DNA of 64,000 nucleotides from Pseudomonas taetrolens (GCF_900475285.1 NZ_LS483370.1:2618001-2682000), one strand, 5' to 3'. Positions 37,072-45,883 are shown, counted from the first letter of the stretch. Notes: a model not told the origin generated them from the letters alone. Program-made: numbers and translations.

Positions 37072-37176
37072 ATGATCTGGATCGCCATTATCTGCACCGC
37101 CACAACCGTCGCCTTCCTTGGCGCAGTGATAAATGCTTGGAGAGTTCACCTCAAAAAAAACGAGGAGCTCCACTAA
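37072..37176 (+). CDS. 34-residue membrane peptide
   Basis: AAGGAG six bases before the ATG is an excellent ribosome binding site. The peptide has one hydrophobic segment (MIWIAIICTATTVAFLGAVI) and a charged tail (HLKKNEELH). It is on the opposite strand to the endolysin remnant. The function is unknown. Confidence 0.55.
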   Translation: MIWIAIICTATTVAFLGAVINAWRVHLKKNEELH

Positions 37177-37245
37177 ACCCTGCTGGGGCCTAATCACAAG
37201 CACAAAAAAAACGCTCTAGGCGGTCAATGGTTCTGCGACTTAGGA

Positions 37246-37650
37246 TCAGGCGATCCCATACTCGGCTTTCAGTGCTGCCACCAACTGGCCCAGCTTCGCC
37301 AAGCCGTCCGGGCTAGTGCGCAGAGACTCACTGAACAAGTAGGTGTCCCCTACCTTTGCCAGGCGCAAGCTGTTGCCGGAGGTGTGGTAGCCGATCTCGA
37401 AGTACCCTGTAGGCTCAACCAGGTGATTTGCGGATTTAACTATTTCGGCAAATGTATCAACCTGGTTGACCGCAAGGGACACCTTTCGCGTCTTATCGTC
37501 GTCGGCCACGACTACCGCCCAGACGCCCGCTGTTACTGGGGTTTCGGTAACAGGAGGCGTATTGCTCCCACCATATGACAACAGTCTTTTCACTTCTGGA
37601 AAGCCTACCATGACGTCGTAACGCAGCACTGTCGCGATCGGCGGCTGCAT
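37246..37650 (-). CDS. Phage-associated hypothetical protein
   Basis: The 134-residue protein has no signal peptide or membrane segment. The middle (VWAVVVADDDKTRKVSLAV...FEIGYHTSGNSLRLAKVGDTYLFSESLRTS) suggests a beta-rich fold. It lies just upstream of the lysis genes on the same strand, where tail or tail-fibre assembly genes are common in Pseudomonas prophages, but I do not recognise a family. Confidence 0.5.
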   Translation of the reverse strand: MQPPIATVLRYDVMVGFPEVKRLLSYGGSNTPPVTETPVTAGVWAVVVADDDKTRKVSLAVNQVDTFAEIVKSANHLVEPTGYFEIGYHTSGNSLRLAKVGDTYLFSESLRTSPDGLAKLGQLVAALKAEYGIA

Positions 37651-37659
37651 GGCGCAATT

Positions 37660-37975
37660 TCTCCGACCTGCATGTAGCCAATAAAAGCCAGTTGGCGGAG
37701 CAGGCGCTTCACTCGATTGGCGGGCTGTACGAAGTCGAACGACACGCCAAGGAGATGAGCGACGAAGACCATTGGCTTACGCCAGGAAACAGCGGTACCC
37801 ATCTCTGAAAAACTGCATGAGTGGATGCTGGCTCAACGCGAACTTGTGCCCGAGGGTGCGCCACGGCTAAGGTCTTGGTTTCAGTCTTAAACGCTGGGTA
37901 GCGCTGACGCGGTTGCCGACGCAGCGGGCAAGTGAGATCGAGAAATTGCTGCCGCATAAGTGGGCGCCCGCTTAA
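37660..37975 (+). pseudogene. IS66-family transposase remnant
   Basis: The translation, read across at least two frameshifts, contains LHVANKSQLAEQALHSIGGL, then EKLHEWMLAQRELVPEG and KLLPHKWAPA before the stop, which match the C-terminal part of IS66 TnpC transposases. No terminal repeats or other IS66 genes are visible. It is a small relic beside the SDR/HxlR cargo. Confidence 0.75.
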
Positions 37976-38001
37976 CATCGTCTAGCAGCAATACTAGAGA
38001 A

Positions 38002-38817
38002 CTAGAGAACTGGAGAAAGGCCACCATCGATCCTTAGATTGGTGCCCGTGATGTACCCCGCAATCGGGCTCGCAAGGAATGCCACGGCTGCTGCGATTTC
38101 CTCCAACTGACCTACCCGACCTACAGGAACCTGGGCAAACAGTGGCAGGACATGGCGTTCGATCTCTTCCCATGGCGCATCTTTGCTGCACAGGCCTCGC
38201 TCCTCGGCCACCTCGCGAAAACGTGCGTCAAGGGTCGAACTGTGTATGGTGCCAGGAGAGATGGCATTGACGGTCACCCCGTCAGCCGCGACTGCTTTGG
38301 CCATGGATGCAGTCATTGCGTTGATCGCCGCTTTACAGGCGGAATAATCTGGCGCAGTGGGCGGCGGCATCGTTGCCGCAAGGCTGGAGATATTGATCAC
38401 CCGGCCCCATTTCGCTTTCTGCATTCGGGGCAGTAGATGTGTGGTGACCCTGAGGGCCGCAAGAACATTTCGGTCATATGCCGATGCCCATGAGGCAGGC
38501 TGTGTATCCAACCAGCTCTCTTTTGCGCCACCTGAGCCACCAGCGTTATTTATCAATATATCTATCGATCCAACGAGCTTTTGCGCGGCCTCGATCAACT
38601 GCTGCACCTGGTCATCGTGCGTCAGATCACCCACCACTGTATGGGCACATCCGCCTGAGGCAATGATCTCATTGGCCACTTTTTCCACCTGAGCCGCGTC
38701 GCGACCATGGACAATGACAGTGGTTTTTTCAAGGGCGAGTTTCTTGGCAATTGCTTCGCCAATCCCTTTGCTGCTGCCGGTTATCAGTGCATTCTTACCG
38801 CTCAAACTCAAGTCCAC
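38002..38817 (-). CDS. Short-chain dehydrogenase/reductase
   Basis: The 271-residue protein is a classical SDR: TGSSKGIG cofactor motif near residue 12, NNAGG near residue 91, catalytic serine (NISSLA), YSACK tyrosine-lysine pair and a C-terminal ITGTNLRIDGG. The GTG at 38817 has AGAGGA eight bases upstream. It uses NAD(P) to oxidise or reduce a small alcohol or carbonyl; the substrate is not known. It is divergent from an HxlR-type regulator with only 48 bases between them. Confidence 0.9.
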   Translation of the reverse strand: MDLSLSGKNALITGSSKGIGEAIAKKLALEKTTVIVHGRDAAQVEKVANEIIASGGCAHTVVGDLTHDDQVQQLIEAAQKLVGSIDILINNAGGSGGAKESWLDTQPASWASAYDRNVLAALRVTTHLLPRMQKAKWGRVINISSLAATMPPPTAPDYSACKAAINAMTASMAKAVAADGVTVNAISPGTIHSSTLDARFREVAEERGLCSKDAPWEEIERHVLPLFAQVPVGRVGQLEEIAAAVAFLASPIAGYITGTNLRIDGGLSPVL

Positions 38818-38865
38818 GTGCCGTTCCTCTTTTACAATGCCGTTAACTTCCCAAGGTAGGGCGAG

Positions 38866-39243
38866 ATGATGGACAAAACCAGTACGCACCTTTTTGTGCC
38901 TATCCCTCATGAGGAGCGCGAGATCTGCCTTGGGGCCAATGGTTCGGTAGCGCACGTGACGCGTGTGATCCGCATGATCCAGGGGCGCTGGAAGTTGCCC
39001 ATTCTTTTCAGGCTCTACGCCGATCCCTCAATGCGTACTTTGAAGCTAAAGCGCGACTTGCCAGGCGTTACGCAAAAAGTACTAACGGAACAACTGCGGC
39101 AGCTAGCCAATGATGGTTTGATTGAGCGGATTGATTTCGGCGAGTTGCCTCGCAGGGTCGAATATCAGCTCTCGGAAATGGGTAGGCAGCTTCTACCCGT
39201 GCTCATAGCTATGCGAAAGTTTTCGGTAAGCCACCTGTCCTAA
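38866..39243 (+). CDS. HxlR-family transcriptional regulator
   Basis: The 125-residue protein is a winged helix protein of the HxlR/MarR-like type, with a QGRWKLPILFRLYA-like segment and the recognition region LPGVTQKVLTEQLRQLANDGLIER. HxlR proteins are small repressors or activators that often sense aldehydes or quinones. It is divergent from the SDR gene and is the likely regulator of it. Confidence 0.88.
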   Translation: MMDKTSTHLFVPIPHEEREICLGANGSVAHVTRVIRMIQGRWKLPILFRLYADPSMRTLKLKRDLPGVTQKVLTEQLRQLANDGLIERIDFGELPRRVEYQLSEMGRQLLPVLIAMRKFSVSHLS

Positions 39244-39323
39244 ACTGCAATCAAAAAGCAAGGTGTGATCCGCAGACGCTTACGAACAATGAGCTGACCG
39301 CGCATTTGCATGAGCTTTTCCAT

Positions 39324-39907
39324 TTAAATAGTAGTGACTGCGATGCGCTGATGGCACGCCCAGTTGAAGACAGGTAGCCCGGAGCAGTCCAACAAAGAGC
39401 TACTGTCGCGGATGCAAGTACGGGGATCAGTGTTAGGTCCTGCGCGATTACCAGCGACACCGATCATTGGCTGCGCACCGGTTGGCGCGTTGCTCAGCGT
39501 CACCTCGAGGGTGTTAAAGCCGGTCAGTTGAACAGCTGTGATCGTGGCGCTGTCAGTGCTATCGATCCAGCGTAGCCCCCAGAAGCCGGGGTCCAAGACG
39601 TTTACGGTATCAATCGCCAGCGGGCCTTCAGGCACGTTAAATCGCAGAAGAACTTTCGTATCAGAACGCACGGCCTCTACACAGGCCGTTGGCAGCCATG
39701 GCTCACCCTTTATCAGAGCGCCCAAGGGTGCGTATCTGACAAGTTCTTCGGGATAGCATTTTCGATAGCGAACTGGGTGCTGTCCTGTACCTGATTAACC
39801 CGCTCCATCGAAGGATATGAGCCTAGCAGTAACGGTGTTCCTCCGTTATTCAAGTACATATCAATGTACTTGAATGGATCGGGCGATAGAGCCAGCTTGG
39901 ACGGCAC
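39324..39907 (-). pseudogene. Fragments of a phage structural-type gene
   Basis: Two frames on the same strand (39713-39907, reading GSYPSMERVNQVQDSTQF, and 39324-39725, reading MGALIKGEPWLPTACVEAVR) overlap and continue one another only after a frameshift. They look like pieces of one long protein of a virion or tail type. No domain is recognised. The gene is broken. Confidence 0.45.
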
Positions 39908-40088
39908 AGAGAATACTGTGCCGCTTACCGTATTTCTGGCGAAGGGGTCAGGCGGATGCCTAAGTAGGAAAGCTCGGACAGCTCAAGCAATGACGATGGA
40001 GGGTATGGCCTGTCCATGGTTCACCTTAAGCTTGAAATAATAGCGAGTTGTCGGTATTGGTAAGCCATACCTACACGGAGACTCATGG

Positions 40089-40394
40089 ATGATCTCGCTC
40101 AAATCCTTGTTTGTTGTTTGCGCACTCGCCCTTGCAAGCACTGCATCCTTCGCTGCCAATACGCCTTACGGTTCTTGCTCCGAACGCGCTCAGTCATACC
40201 AAGAGCGCTACGAGTCGACAATGCGAGCTGGCGACTTCGTCTGCTATCAAAAGGCTCTTGAACGAGAGCTCGGGGGCAATCCTGGTTATAACTGCGATCA
40301 AAGTGCTGATCATTACCAAGTGACGTACAAGGCGAATCAACGATCGTCTGACCTTGTTTGTTACAGGGAAGCATTGCAAAGAGAGCTAGGCTAG
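40089..40394 (+). CDS. Small secreted protein with two internal repeats
   Basis: The 101-residue protein has a signal peptide (ending in SFA-AN) and two tandem ~38-residue units. Each contains C-x-(E/Q)-x-A-(Q/D)-x-YQ, then a basic stretch and VCY-(Q/R)-x-AL-(E/Q)-REL. Each unit has two cysteines. GGAGA precedes the ATG at 40089, and a hairpin (40413-40432) follows the stop. No family is recognised; two duplicated secreted proteins in one island (see 31808-32128) is unusual. Confidence 0.65.
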   Translation: MISLKSLFVVCALALASTASFAANTPYGSCSERAQSYQERYESTMRAGDFVCYQKALERELGGNPGYNCDQSADHYQVTYKANQRSSDLVCYREALQRELG

Positions 40395-40680
40395 AAAACC
40401 AGTGGTTTGATATGCCGCACTCACCTGCGGCACGCCTGCCCTCTGCCCTCTGCCCTGCGGATCATTAGCGTACTGAATGGCGCTTAGCGATCAACTCTTC
40501 TGCCTTACCGAACTAATACCCATCTCGGGACTCTACTTATTCGTCTTGAAGACATTCCCATACCTCAATAGCTGGGGTCAGATGAATGGTGAGGTCGGAT
40601 AGCTCTACCAGGGATGATGGAGAGAGGGGCTGATTATCCTACCTCCCAGCCAGATAACAAAACTGTCACAAATTATCTAT
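40395..40680. other. Interval after the repeat protein
   Basis: A hairpin (TGCCGCA...TGCGGCA, 40413-40432) lies near the left end. No gene is seen up to the palindromes at 40681. Confidence 0.5.
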
Positions 40681-40703
40681 ATCGTTCCTGCGGCAGGAAC
40701 GAT
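40681..40703. promoter_or_regulatory. 23-bp perfect palindrome
   Basis: ATCGTTCCTGC and GCAGGAACGAT flank one central base. AT-rich bases just upstream (TATCTATAT) could be a -10 region, which would put the palindrome over the transcription start as a repressor site. Confidence 0.55.
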
Positions 40704-40723
40704 AATGGCAATTTGCCACCATT
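40703..40723. promoter_or_regulatory. Copy 2 of the 21-bp imperfect palindrome
   Basis: TAATGGCAATTTGCCACCAT plus T directly follows the 23-bp palindrome. Related copies lie at 2352 and 46448. Confidence 0.45.
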
Positions 40724-40773
40724 CTAGAGCGCGACCTCTGCTCCAAGGAGTGCGGCTGTGGCTGCCAGTTGCA

Positions 40774-41034
40774 ATGCTTAACCTCTCCGCTGGGGACAGG
40801 ACATATCTAAAAAAAATTCTCTCCCTCTACACCGACGCAAATGGTAGAGAGCTTTTAGTGGGCCTCACGCGTCAAGAGTCAGAGAGATACCTTGTACTCT
40901 GCGAACAAATCAGAAGCTCAGGCTTTGTAGCAAACGCTGATTACTACGAGCTGAAGGAAAAGCACGAGCTTACTCGCATGCGGGTCATAGCAGCGCAGCT
41001 CTACCTGTGTACTAAAAACCCTGCAATACACTGA
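40774..41034 (+). CDS. Small island protein, function unknown
   Basis: From the ATG at 40774 the protein is 86 residues, helical and charged (LTRQESERYLVLCEQIRSSG). An earlier in-frame ATG at 40705 has AGGA nearby but would place the start inside the palindromes, so the later start is preferred. No family is recognised. The two palindromes in front suggest tight regulation. Confidence 0.5.
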   Translation: MLNLSAGDRTYLKKILSLYTDANGRELLVGLTRQESERYLVLCEQIRSSGFVANADYYELKEKHELTRMRVIAAQLYLCTKNPAIH

Positions 41035-41043
41035 GCAACTGAT

Positions 41044-41214
41044 TCAGCCTTCCCCGCCATCCAGCAGCACATCGATCAGCTTCTGCTCACCCAGGCGCAT
41101 AGCGCCCAAGCACTGCAAGTCGTCGCACTTAGGTCCCAGCCCGAATACGGTGACCTCACCTTTTGTTATTACCAACACGCAGAATGAAGGGTCTTTCTCT
41201 GGTATGTGTGGCAT
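41044..41214 (-). CDS. 56-residue phage-type protein
   Basis: GGAGG upstream of the ATG at 41214 and an intact frame of 56 residues (MPHIPEKDPSFCVLVITKGE...) support this gene. It has four cysteines and no membrane segment. It resembles the small uncharacterised proteins common in Pseudomonas prophages. Confidence 0.5.
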   Translation of the reverse strand: MPHIPEKDPSFCVLVITKGEVTVFGLGPKCDDLQCLGAMRLGEQKLIDVLLDGGEG

Positions 41215-41347
41215 CTCGGGTTCCTCCCCTGCTCAGGGAGCTAGAAACGAAAAAGCCCCAGCAACTGCTGAGGCTATGAATAGGTGCGGACTCGAACCGT
41301 CGCAGTATAAAATCGAATGGGAACGCTTCAGAACACAAGGGTAAAAA

Positions 41348-41686
41348 ATGAAGGTGAATAAATCTTGCTCGGCCTTGGCCGCTGTAACCTGCCTGCTCCT
41401 TCTGGGATGCGAAAGCAAGCATGATCACATATTCCAGCTAGCACGGTGCGGAGTGGCAGCTAGTTTGGATGCAAACTCCGACCCATCAGTCCTCGCCCGG
41501 TCCGAAAAAGTGATATTCAATTACATGCATAGACACGGAATCGAAAGAACCTATAAAGAACTGACCAATATAACCAACCAAGCGACAGAAGAGATAATGG
41601 GTACTCCTGATACCCCTAATGCCGATTGGCCGACTAAAGCCCAAGAAATTGTAGAGTCTGACTTTTGCAAAACTAACCTCGCTTGA
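41348..41686 (+). CDS. Lipoprotein, function unknown
   Basis: The 112-residue protein has a lipoprotein signal with lipobox LLGC (Cys21) and a helical mature part with two further cysteines. No family is recognised. A hairpin near 41803-41822 followed by TTTC could end the transcript. Confidence 0.6.
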   Translation: MKVNKSCSALAAVTCLLLLGCESKHDHIFQLARCGVAASLDANSDPSVLARSEKVIFNYMHRHGIERTYKELTNITNQATEEIMGTPDTPNADWPTKAQEIVESDFCKTNLA

Positions 41687-41967
41687 GGAGCGGCAATTTT
41701 CATCAGGCTCAGTAGCTCTGCACTACCGGCTTATCTGTGTCCAGACGTCCCGCCGGCTGCTCTGGCTGCAGTGGATCGGTTTTCTTTGGGCAATAAAAAA
41801 CCCGACGCAATGGCCGGGCTTTCAGAGCAAGTTGCCTTAGGCAAAATACTAACTATGGCGAAACGATGCCGCCAGCCGTGCGGGAAGTCAATCGACTGTC
41901 ACTAAAGTTTTCCGAACCTTGTCAGAAGCAGACTCCAGTGCGGTATTTACAACCCTTCCTCTCATTT

Positions 41968-42183
41968 TCAGGACCAAGTCCTCACTAGGTATCGAATATT
42001 TCGTTCTGAGAGTTTCATGGCCTGAAATCCGTAATGCCCAACTAAGTCAGCGAGTGCATCCTCGATATCCGGAGGGCACGCGCTGTAATCGAGCTTCATT
42101 CTGATCATCTCGGCGCCTATCCAACCAAGACCTTCGATTTCTTTAAAACCGTGAAGCCCATTCTCGGCGGCTCGAAAGCTCAA
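41968..42183 (-). CDS. Doubtful small protein
   Basis: A 71-residue frame has a plausible protein-like end (MIRMKLDYSACPPDIEDALA...FQAMKLSERNIRY), but it begins with a TTG without a ribosome binding site. The ATG at 42108 is the more likely start. The family is unknown. Confidence 0.3.
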   Translation of the reverse strand: MSFRAAENGLHGFKEIEGLGWIGAEMIRMKLDYSACPPDIEDALADLVGHYGFQAMKLSERNIRYLVRTWS

Positions 42184-42216
42184 CTATATCGACCGTTTAC
42201 GAGACATCACATCGTT

Positions 42217-42232
42217 TGACATCATGATGTCA
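42217..42232. promoter_or_regulatory. GntR operator candidate
   Basis: TGACATCATGATGTCA is a perfect 16-bp palindrome 18 bases before the GntR start. ACATCG at 42209 and CGATGT at 42241 form a second, wider pair around it. The size suits a GntR/HutC-type dimer, and the location suggests autoregulation. Confidence 0.65.
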
Positions 42233-42250
42233 TTACCTCACGATGTATAG

Positions 42251-42994
42251 ATGAACTTTGAACTTGAAAACTCACCTCTTTACTCTAAAGTCGAGATAGC
42301 AATCGCTGCAGATATTGCTACGGCTATCCTACCTTGCGGCAGCCAGCTTCCCTCTGAAAACCGCCTAGTTGAGCGCTTTGAGGTCAGCCGAACAACAGTG
42401 CGAAAAGCGATTGAGAATTTAGTGGCTCGTGGGCTTGTTGAGATCCGACGGGGCAAAGGCACTTTCGTCACGGAGCCGAAGCTCACCCAAGAATTGAATG
42501 AGTTAAGCGGATTCGTTGAAGATATGGTGGCGCTCGGCCGCCACCCTACCGCTCGACTCTTAGACAAACGCCCTCTGCCCGCCACAAAAAAGGTCGCGCA
42601 GCACTTAAGCGTCACACCCGGCACACAGGTATACCGAATCCAGCGTGTTCGTTTGGCTGATGGCGTGGCCATGTCGTTCGATGAGACTTATTTGCCGCTC
42701 GATATTGGCGAGAAGATAGTCAGTAACGATCTGGAGGCAGAGCCTATCTTTGACCTTCTGGAGAACAAGTACGAGCTGCCCCTGATCGAAGCCCAGTATC
42801 AACTCGAAGCCGCCAAAGCAAACGAGCATGTCGCTCATGCATTAGGAATCGAGGTCGGAAGTCCGATTTTCCTTATCGAACGCACGTCCTACACCGAGGG
42901 GGATCGCCCAATCGATTACGAAAGGCTTTACTACCGTGGCGATCTGATCCGGTTTTCCACTCGGTTGTCCAGGCGTACGCGCACGCGCACGTGA
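42251..42994 (+). CDS. GntR/HutC-family regulator (UTRA domain)
   Basis: The 247-residue protein has the GntR winged helix at about residues 10-75 (LPSENRLVERFEVSRTTVRKAIENL) and a UTRA effector domain afterwards (residues 95-235, with DETYLPLDIGEKI and YERLYYRGD). HutC-type repressors bind small carboxylic or amino-containing ligands. The TSUP gene overlaps its stop by four bases, so it is the first gene of a three-gene operon and probably controls its own expression through the palindrome upstream. Confidence 0.92.
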   Translation: MNFELENSPLYSKVEIAIAADIATAILPCGSQLPSENRLVERFEVSRTTVRKAIENLVARGLVEIRRGKGTFVTEPKLTQELNELSGFVEDMVALGRHPTARLLDKRPLPATKKVAQHLSVTPGTQVYRIQRVRLADGVAMSFDETYLPLDIGEKIVSNDLEAEPIFDLLENKYELPLIEAQYQLEAAKANEHVAHALGIEVGSPIFLIERTSYTEGDRPIDYERLYYRGDLIRFSTRLSRRTRTRT

Positions 42995-43869
42995 CTGGAA
43001 TCGCAGGAATGGAAAACTCAATGACTCTCTGGCTATTCGTGGCTGCCTTCGGCGCGAGTGCCTTGGGGGGCGTGCTGGGCATGGCAAGTGGCATTTTTAT
43101 TGTGCCGATTCTTACGCTGCTATTTGGCGTGGATATTCACGTGGCCATTGGTGCGAGCATCATCTCAGTCATCGCTTGTTCGTGTGGTAGTGCAGCTCCA
43201 TTTTTGAAAGGGCGCCTGACCAACATTCGGCTCGCTATCGTTCTAGAAACGGCCACCACTCTTGGAGCAGTGACCGGTGTGCTCCTGATCGGTATTGCCT
43301 CAACGCCCTTCCTCTATGGCCTGTTTGCCGTCATTCTGGCTGTCTCCGCAAAACAAATGCTTTCGCGCCGTTGTGAGATGATTGATACCAGTGCGCCCAA
43401 TGTAAAGAGTTGGGGTACGGTGCTGCGCCTGCATTCGAGCTTTCCCGACCGAGTCCTTGATCGAGACGTACCGTATCAAGTCGGTCGCGTGCCGCTCGGC
43501 TTATCGCTGATGTATGGCGCGGGCCTAATCTCGGCATTGCTCGGCATCGGCTCCGGCGTACTCAAAATCCCTGCGATGGACACTGCCTTGCGGCTGCCTA
43601 TCAAGGTTTCATCTGCTACGTCGAATTTCATGATCGGCGTGACAGCTGCGGCGAGCGCTGGGGCCTACTTCGTGCGGGGAGACATTGATATCGGCATTGC
43701 AGGCCCTGTCGCCTTGGGCTCCGTAGCAGGGGCACTACTGGGAGCGCGCCTGTTGATTTGGCTACCCGCTGACAAGCTGCGTATTTTCTTTGTCATTATC
43801 TTGGTGTTACTCGCTGTTCAAATGCTTCTGAGCGCTTTGGGCGTGCATGTACCAGGAGGATCCGCATGA
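42991..43869 (+). CDS. TSUP-family anion transporter (TauE/SafE type)
   Basis: The 292-residue protein has about eight hydrophobic segments and two glycine-rich repeats (GASALGGVLGMASGIFIVPIL and YGAGLISALLGIGSGVLKIPAMD), the pattern of TSUP exporters. Relatives move sulfite, sulfoacetate or other C2-C3 sulfonates, or organic anions. The GTG at 42991 overlaps the GntR stop; ATG codons at 43009 and 43021 are alternatives. It overlaps the DUF1634 gene by four bases. The transported anion is unknown; the GntR ligand is likely the same compound. Confidence 0.88.
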   Translation: MTGIAGMENSMTLWLFVAAFGASALGGVLGMASGIFIVPILTLLFGVDIHVAIGASIISVIACSCGSAAPFLKGRLTNIRLAIVLETATTLGAVTGVLLIGIASTPFLYGLFAVILAVSAKQMLSRRCEMIDTSAPNVKSWGTVLRLHSSFPDRVLDRDVPYQVGRVPLGLSLMYGAGLISALLGIGSGVLKIPAMDTALRLPIKVSSATSNFMIGVTAAASAGAYFVRGDIDIGIAGPVALGSVAGALLGARLLIWLPADKLRIFFVIILVLLAVQMLLSALGVHVPGGSA

Positions 43870-44183
43870 AATCCCCAATCGACAATTTAGAACGCAGTGA
43901 AGAAATCATCGCCACGTTGCTCTGGTATGGTACTTGGCTTGCATCGGTCATTATTGCTATTGGTATGGCCTTGAATGCCCTTCGGCCGCTCGAGGTCTCG
44001 CTTAGCGCATGTTTTAGCAGCTATAACATCGTGAAAATTGGTGTGGCGCTATTCATTCTTTTGCCAGTGGCGCGTGTGGTGTTGATGCTGGCGATTTTTT
44101 TGCGCGAGCGTGATTTTGCTTACGCGGCAATTTCAGCGCTAGTCTTGGTAACTATCGCGGCCGGAATCGTAATTGGACTTTAA
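43866..44183 (+). CDS. DUF1634 membrane protein
   Basis: The 105-residue protein has three hydrophobic segments and the DUF1634 layout (LLWYGTWLASVIIAIGMAL at the start, ALFILLPVARVVLMLAIFLRERD in the middle). DUF1634 proteins are regularly encoded next to TSUP transporters, as here, and may be a small transporter subunit. The ATG overlaps the TSUP stop by four bases. Confidence 0.88.
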   Translation: MKSPIDNLERSEEIIATLLWYGTWLASVIIAIGMALNALRPLEVSLSACFSSYNIVKIGVALFILLPVARVVLMLAIFLRERDFAYAAISALVLVTIAAGIVIGL

Positions 44184-44757
44184 CGGAAGCAAATCAAAGC
44201 TCCTCCTGAGCGGCCGCATAATCCAGCCCAACCAAGACCTAAAGCGCGACCTAGACATCCCTGCACAGGTCTGGGCAGAGTTTCTGGATCAAGCCAGGGA
44301 GCGTTAGGCGCAACTCAGAACATTTTCAAAACGACTGCTTTCAGGCTACGCCTTATACGCCTCAATGCGAGAGCTAAAGAATAGCGAAGGCCTTGAAGTC
44401 CTGACCAGCCGCCTTGACAGCTATCTAAACTTTTACCAAAAACTACGAGTGTCTGACCCAAGGCATTCACTGTCACAAAAACTTGCGAGAAAGCTCCAGC
44501 GCAAAGATAGAAATCGATCAAGACGACTCGGCTCGACTCCCTACCAGCGCGTATATGAGTCGTCCATTGAAGTGAAGGCGAAAGAACGCTTGGCCGAACC
44601 CAAAATTGGCCTGGGCATCGACAGCATTCTGCCCCCAACTCAAAAAGTACGTCGCGACCAAGTTAGGATAGACTCACACACGCAGCCCCTCGAAAACAAT
44701 CAGTCCTATCACGCCCTATATGTCGCTGGGTGGGCACTAACCCCAGAAGCAGACTAA

Positions 44758-45091
44758 GACCAGCGCAGGCTTCTTGTATCTGGCGTCTTTGCAATCCCCC
44801 TCCCCCGCCTAGACTCCAAACGCCGGGTTGAGGCTCCACCCTCTCGGTACTGGCCCGCCTGCCCCCCACAGGCGGGCTTTTTTGTGGCTGTCACTTGAGG
44901 AGTGATCCCAGAACCAGATCTAGCGGAACTGGAGGCAAAAACACCCGATGAGTTCGCCGAAAGATCGTCCAAAAGGACGATGTAGCGTTTCACTGTGTAT
45001 TTGATGCTGCCTAAGTGTTCATTCCGCATCAGGCCTAATCGAGTGCCCCTGCCTACCAAACCCAGTATCCATTCGTGAGCAAGGATTAGTG
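44758..45091. other. Interval between the transporter operon region and the SnoaL gene
   Basis: The stretch holds a strong terminator (44853-44884) and no convincing gene. Upstream, a plus-strand frame at 44365-44757 is open for 130 codons but lacks a ribosome binding site. Confidence 0.5.
44853..44884 (+). terminator. Intrinsic terminator
   Basis: GCCCGCCTG and CAGGCGGGC pair around a six-base loop and are followed by TTTTTTG. It could end the GntR-TSUP-DUF1634 transcript. Confidence 0.75.
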
Positions 45092-45535
45092 ATGAGCGAC
45101 AGCGCTATCGAAATTACCAATCTGCTCTACCTTTATGCCGAAAGAATGGACGGGGGTGACTTGGAGGGTGCCGCCGCTCTCTTCCGACATGCGCAAATCA
45201 AAGTCACGAGTTGCGAAGATTTTCTTGATTCGGCTGCAATGCTGCTCATCTGGAAGCAACACATAAAAATTTATCCTTGCGGGACTCCACGGACAAAACA
45301 TGTCATCAGTAATCCGATAATCGAAATCGATGAGGCCTCAGGCAAGGCGACGATACGCTCTTACTACACAGTCCTTCAGGAAACCACCGAACTCTCCCTT
45401 CAGCCAATCGCTGCAGGCCGTTACCACGACGAATTCGAGTGTGTCGGCCAGACGTGGCGTTTCTCCTTTCGCGATTATTCACTGCTGGAGTTCACAGGCG
45501 ACATGAGATTTCATCTAAAAGGCTATAAGGGCTAG
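45092..45535 (+). CDS. SnoaL-like (NTF2-fold) protein
   Basis: The 147-residue protein begins with AIEITNLLYLYAERMDGGDL and has the cone-shaped NTF2/SnoaL pattern (a pocket segment near HVISNPIIEID). Such proteins are small hydratases, isomerases or dehydrogenase-type helpers acting on ring compounds. AAGGA lies six bases before the ATG at 45092. No partner enzyme lies beside it in the island. Confidence 0.75.
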   Translation: MSDSAIEITNLLYLYAERMDGGDLEGAAALFRHAQIKVTSCEDFLDSAAMLLIWKQHIKIYPCGTPRTKHVISNPIIEIDEASGKATIRSYYTVLQETTELSLQPIAAGRYHDEFECVGQTWRFSFRDYSLLEFTGDMRFHLKGYKG

Positions 45536-45598
45536 ATCCCCACGTACTCGGCCGATTGATGTCGTCGCAGTCCAAGCATAGGCTGGAGATGTCTATGA

Positions 45599-45805
45599 TG
45601 CGGGGGGCAGTCCATCTATCTCTCCGACCACCTAGAAGATGTGATCGAGCATTGCTACACAGAGCTACGCAAGTCAGCCAACCACAACCAGATGGTGGCT
45701 TCGGGGTGGATCGCTATTCCAGAGTCGATATCGCTCGATGAAGATCACGCAGCGCGGATCTTTGAAGCAGTCGGCGCCTGGAGCCAGCAAAAGGTTGCGG
45801 CATGA
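45599..45805 (+). pseudogene. 5'-truncated phage gene
   Basis: The frame (QSIYLSDHLEDVIEHCYTEL...IPESISLDEDHAARIFEAVG) is protein-like but has a stop codon in front of it and no start codon. It ends in an ATGA overlap with the next frame (MKRISRIQQRKRQTW, from 45802), as expected in a phage operon. Confidence 0.5.
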
Positions 45806-45883
45806 AACGCATATCCCGCATCCAGCAACGCAAACGTCAAACATGGCTGGCACTGCGGGCCAGCGGAATTGAAGAAGTAGGCC

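Noticed and set aside
44365..44757. Open plus-strand frame of 130 codons after the DUF1634 gene
   Set aside because: No ribosome binding site and no recognisable family; it could be a remnant but I cannot support it as a gene.
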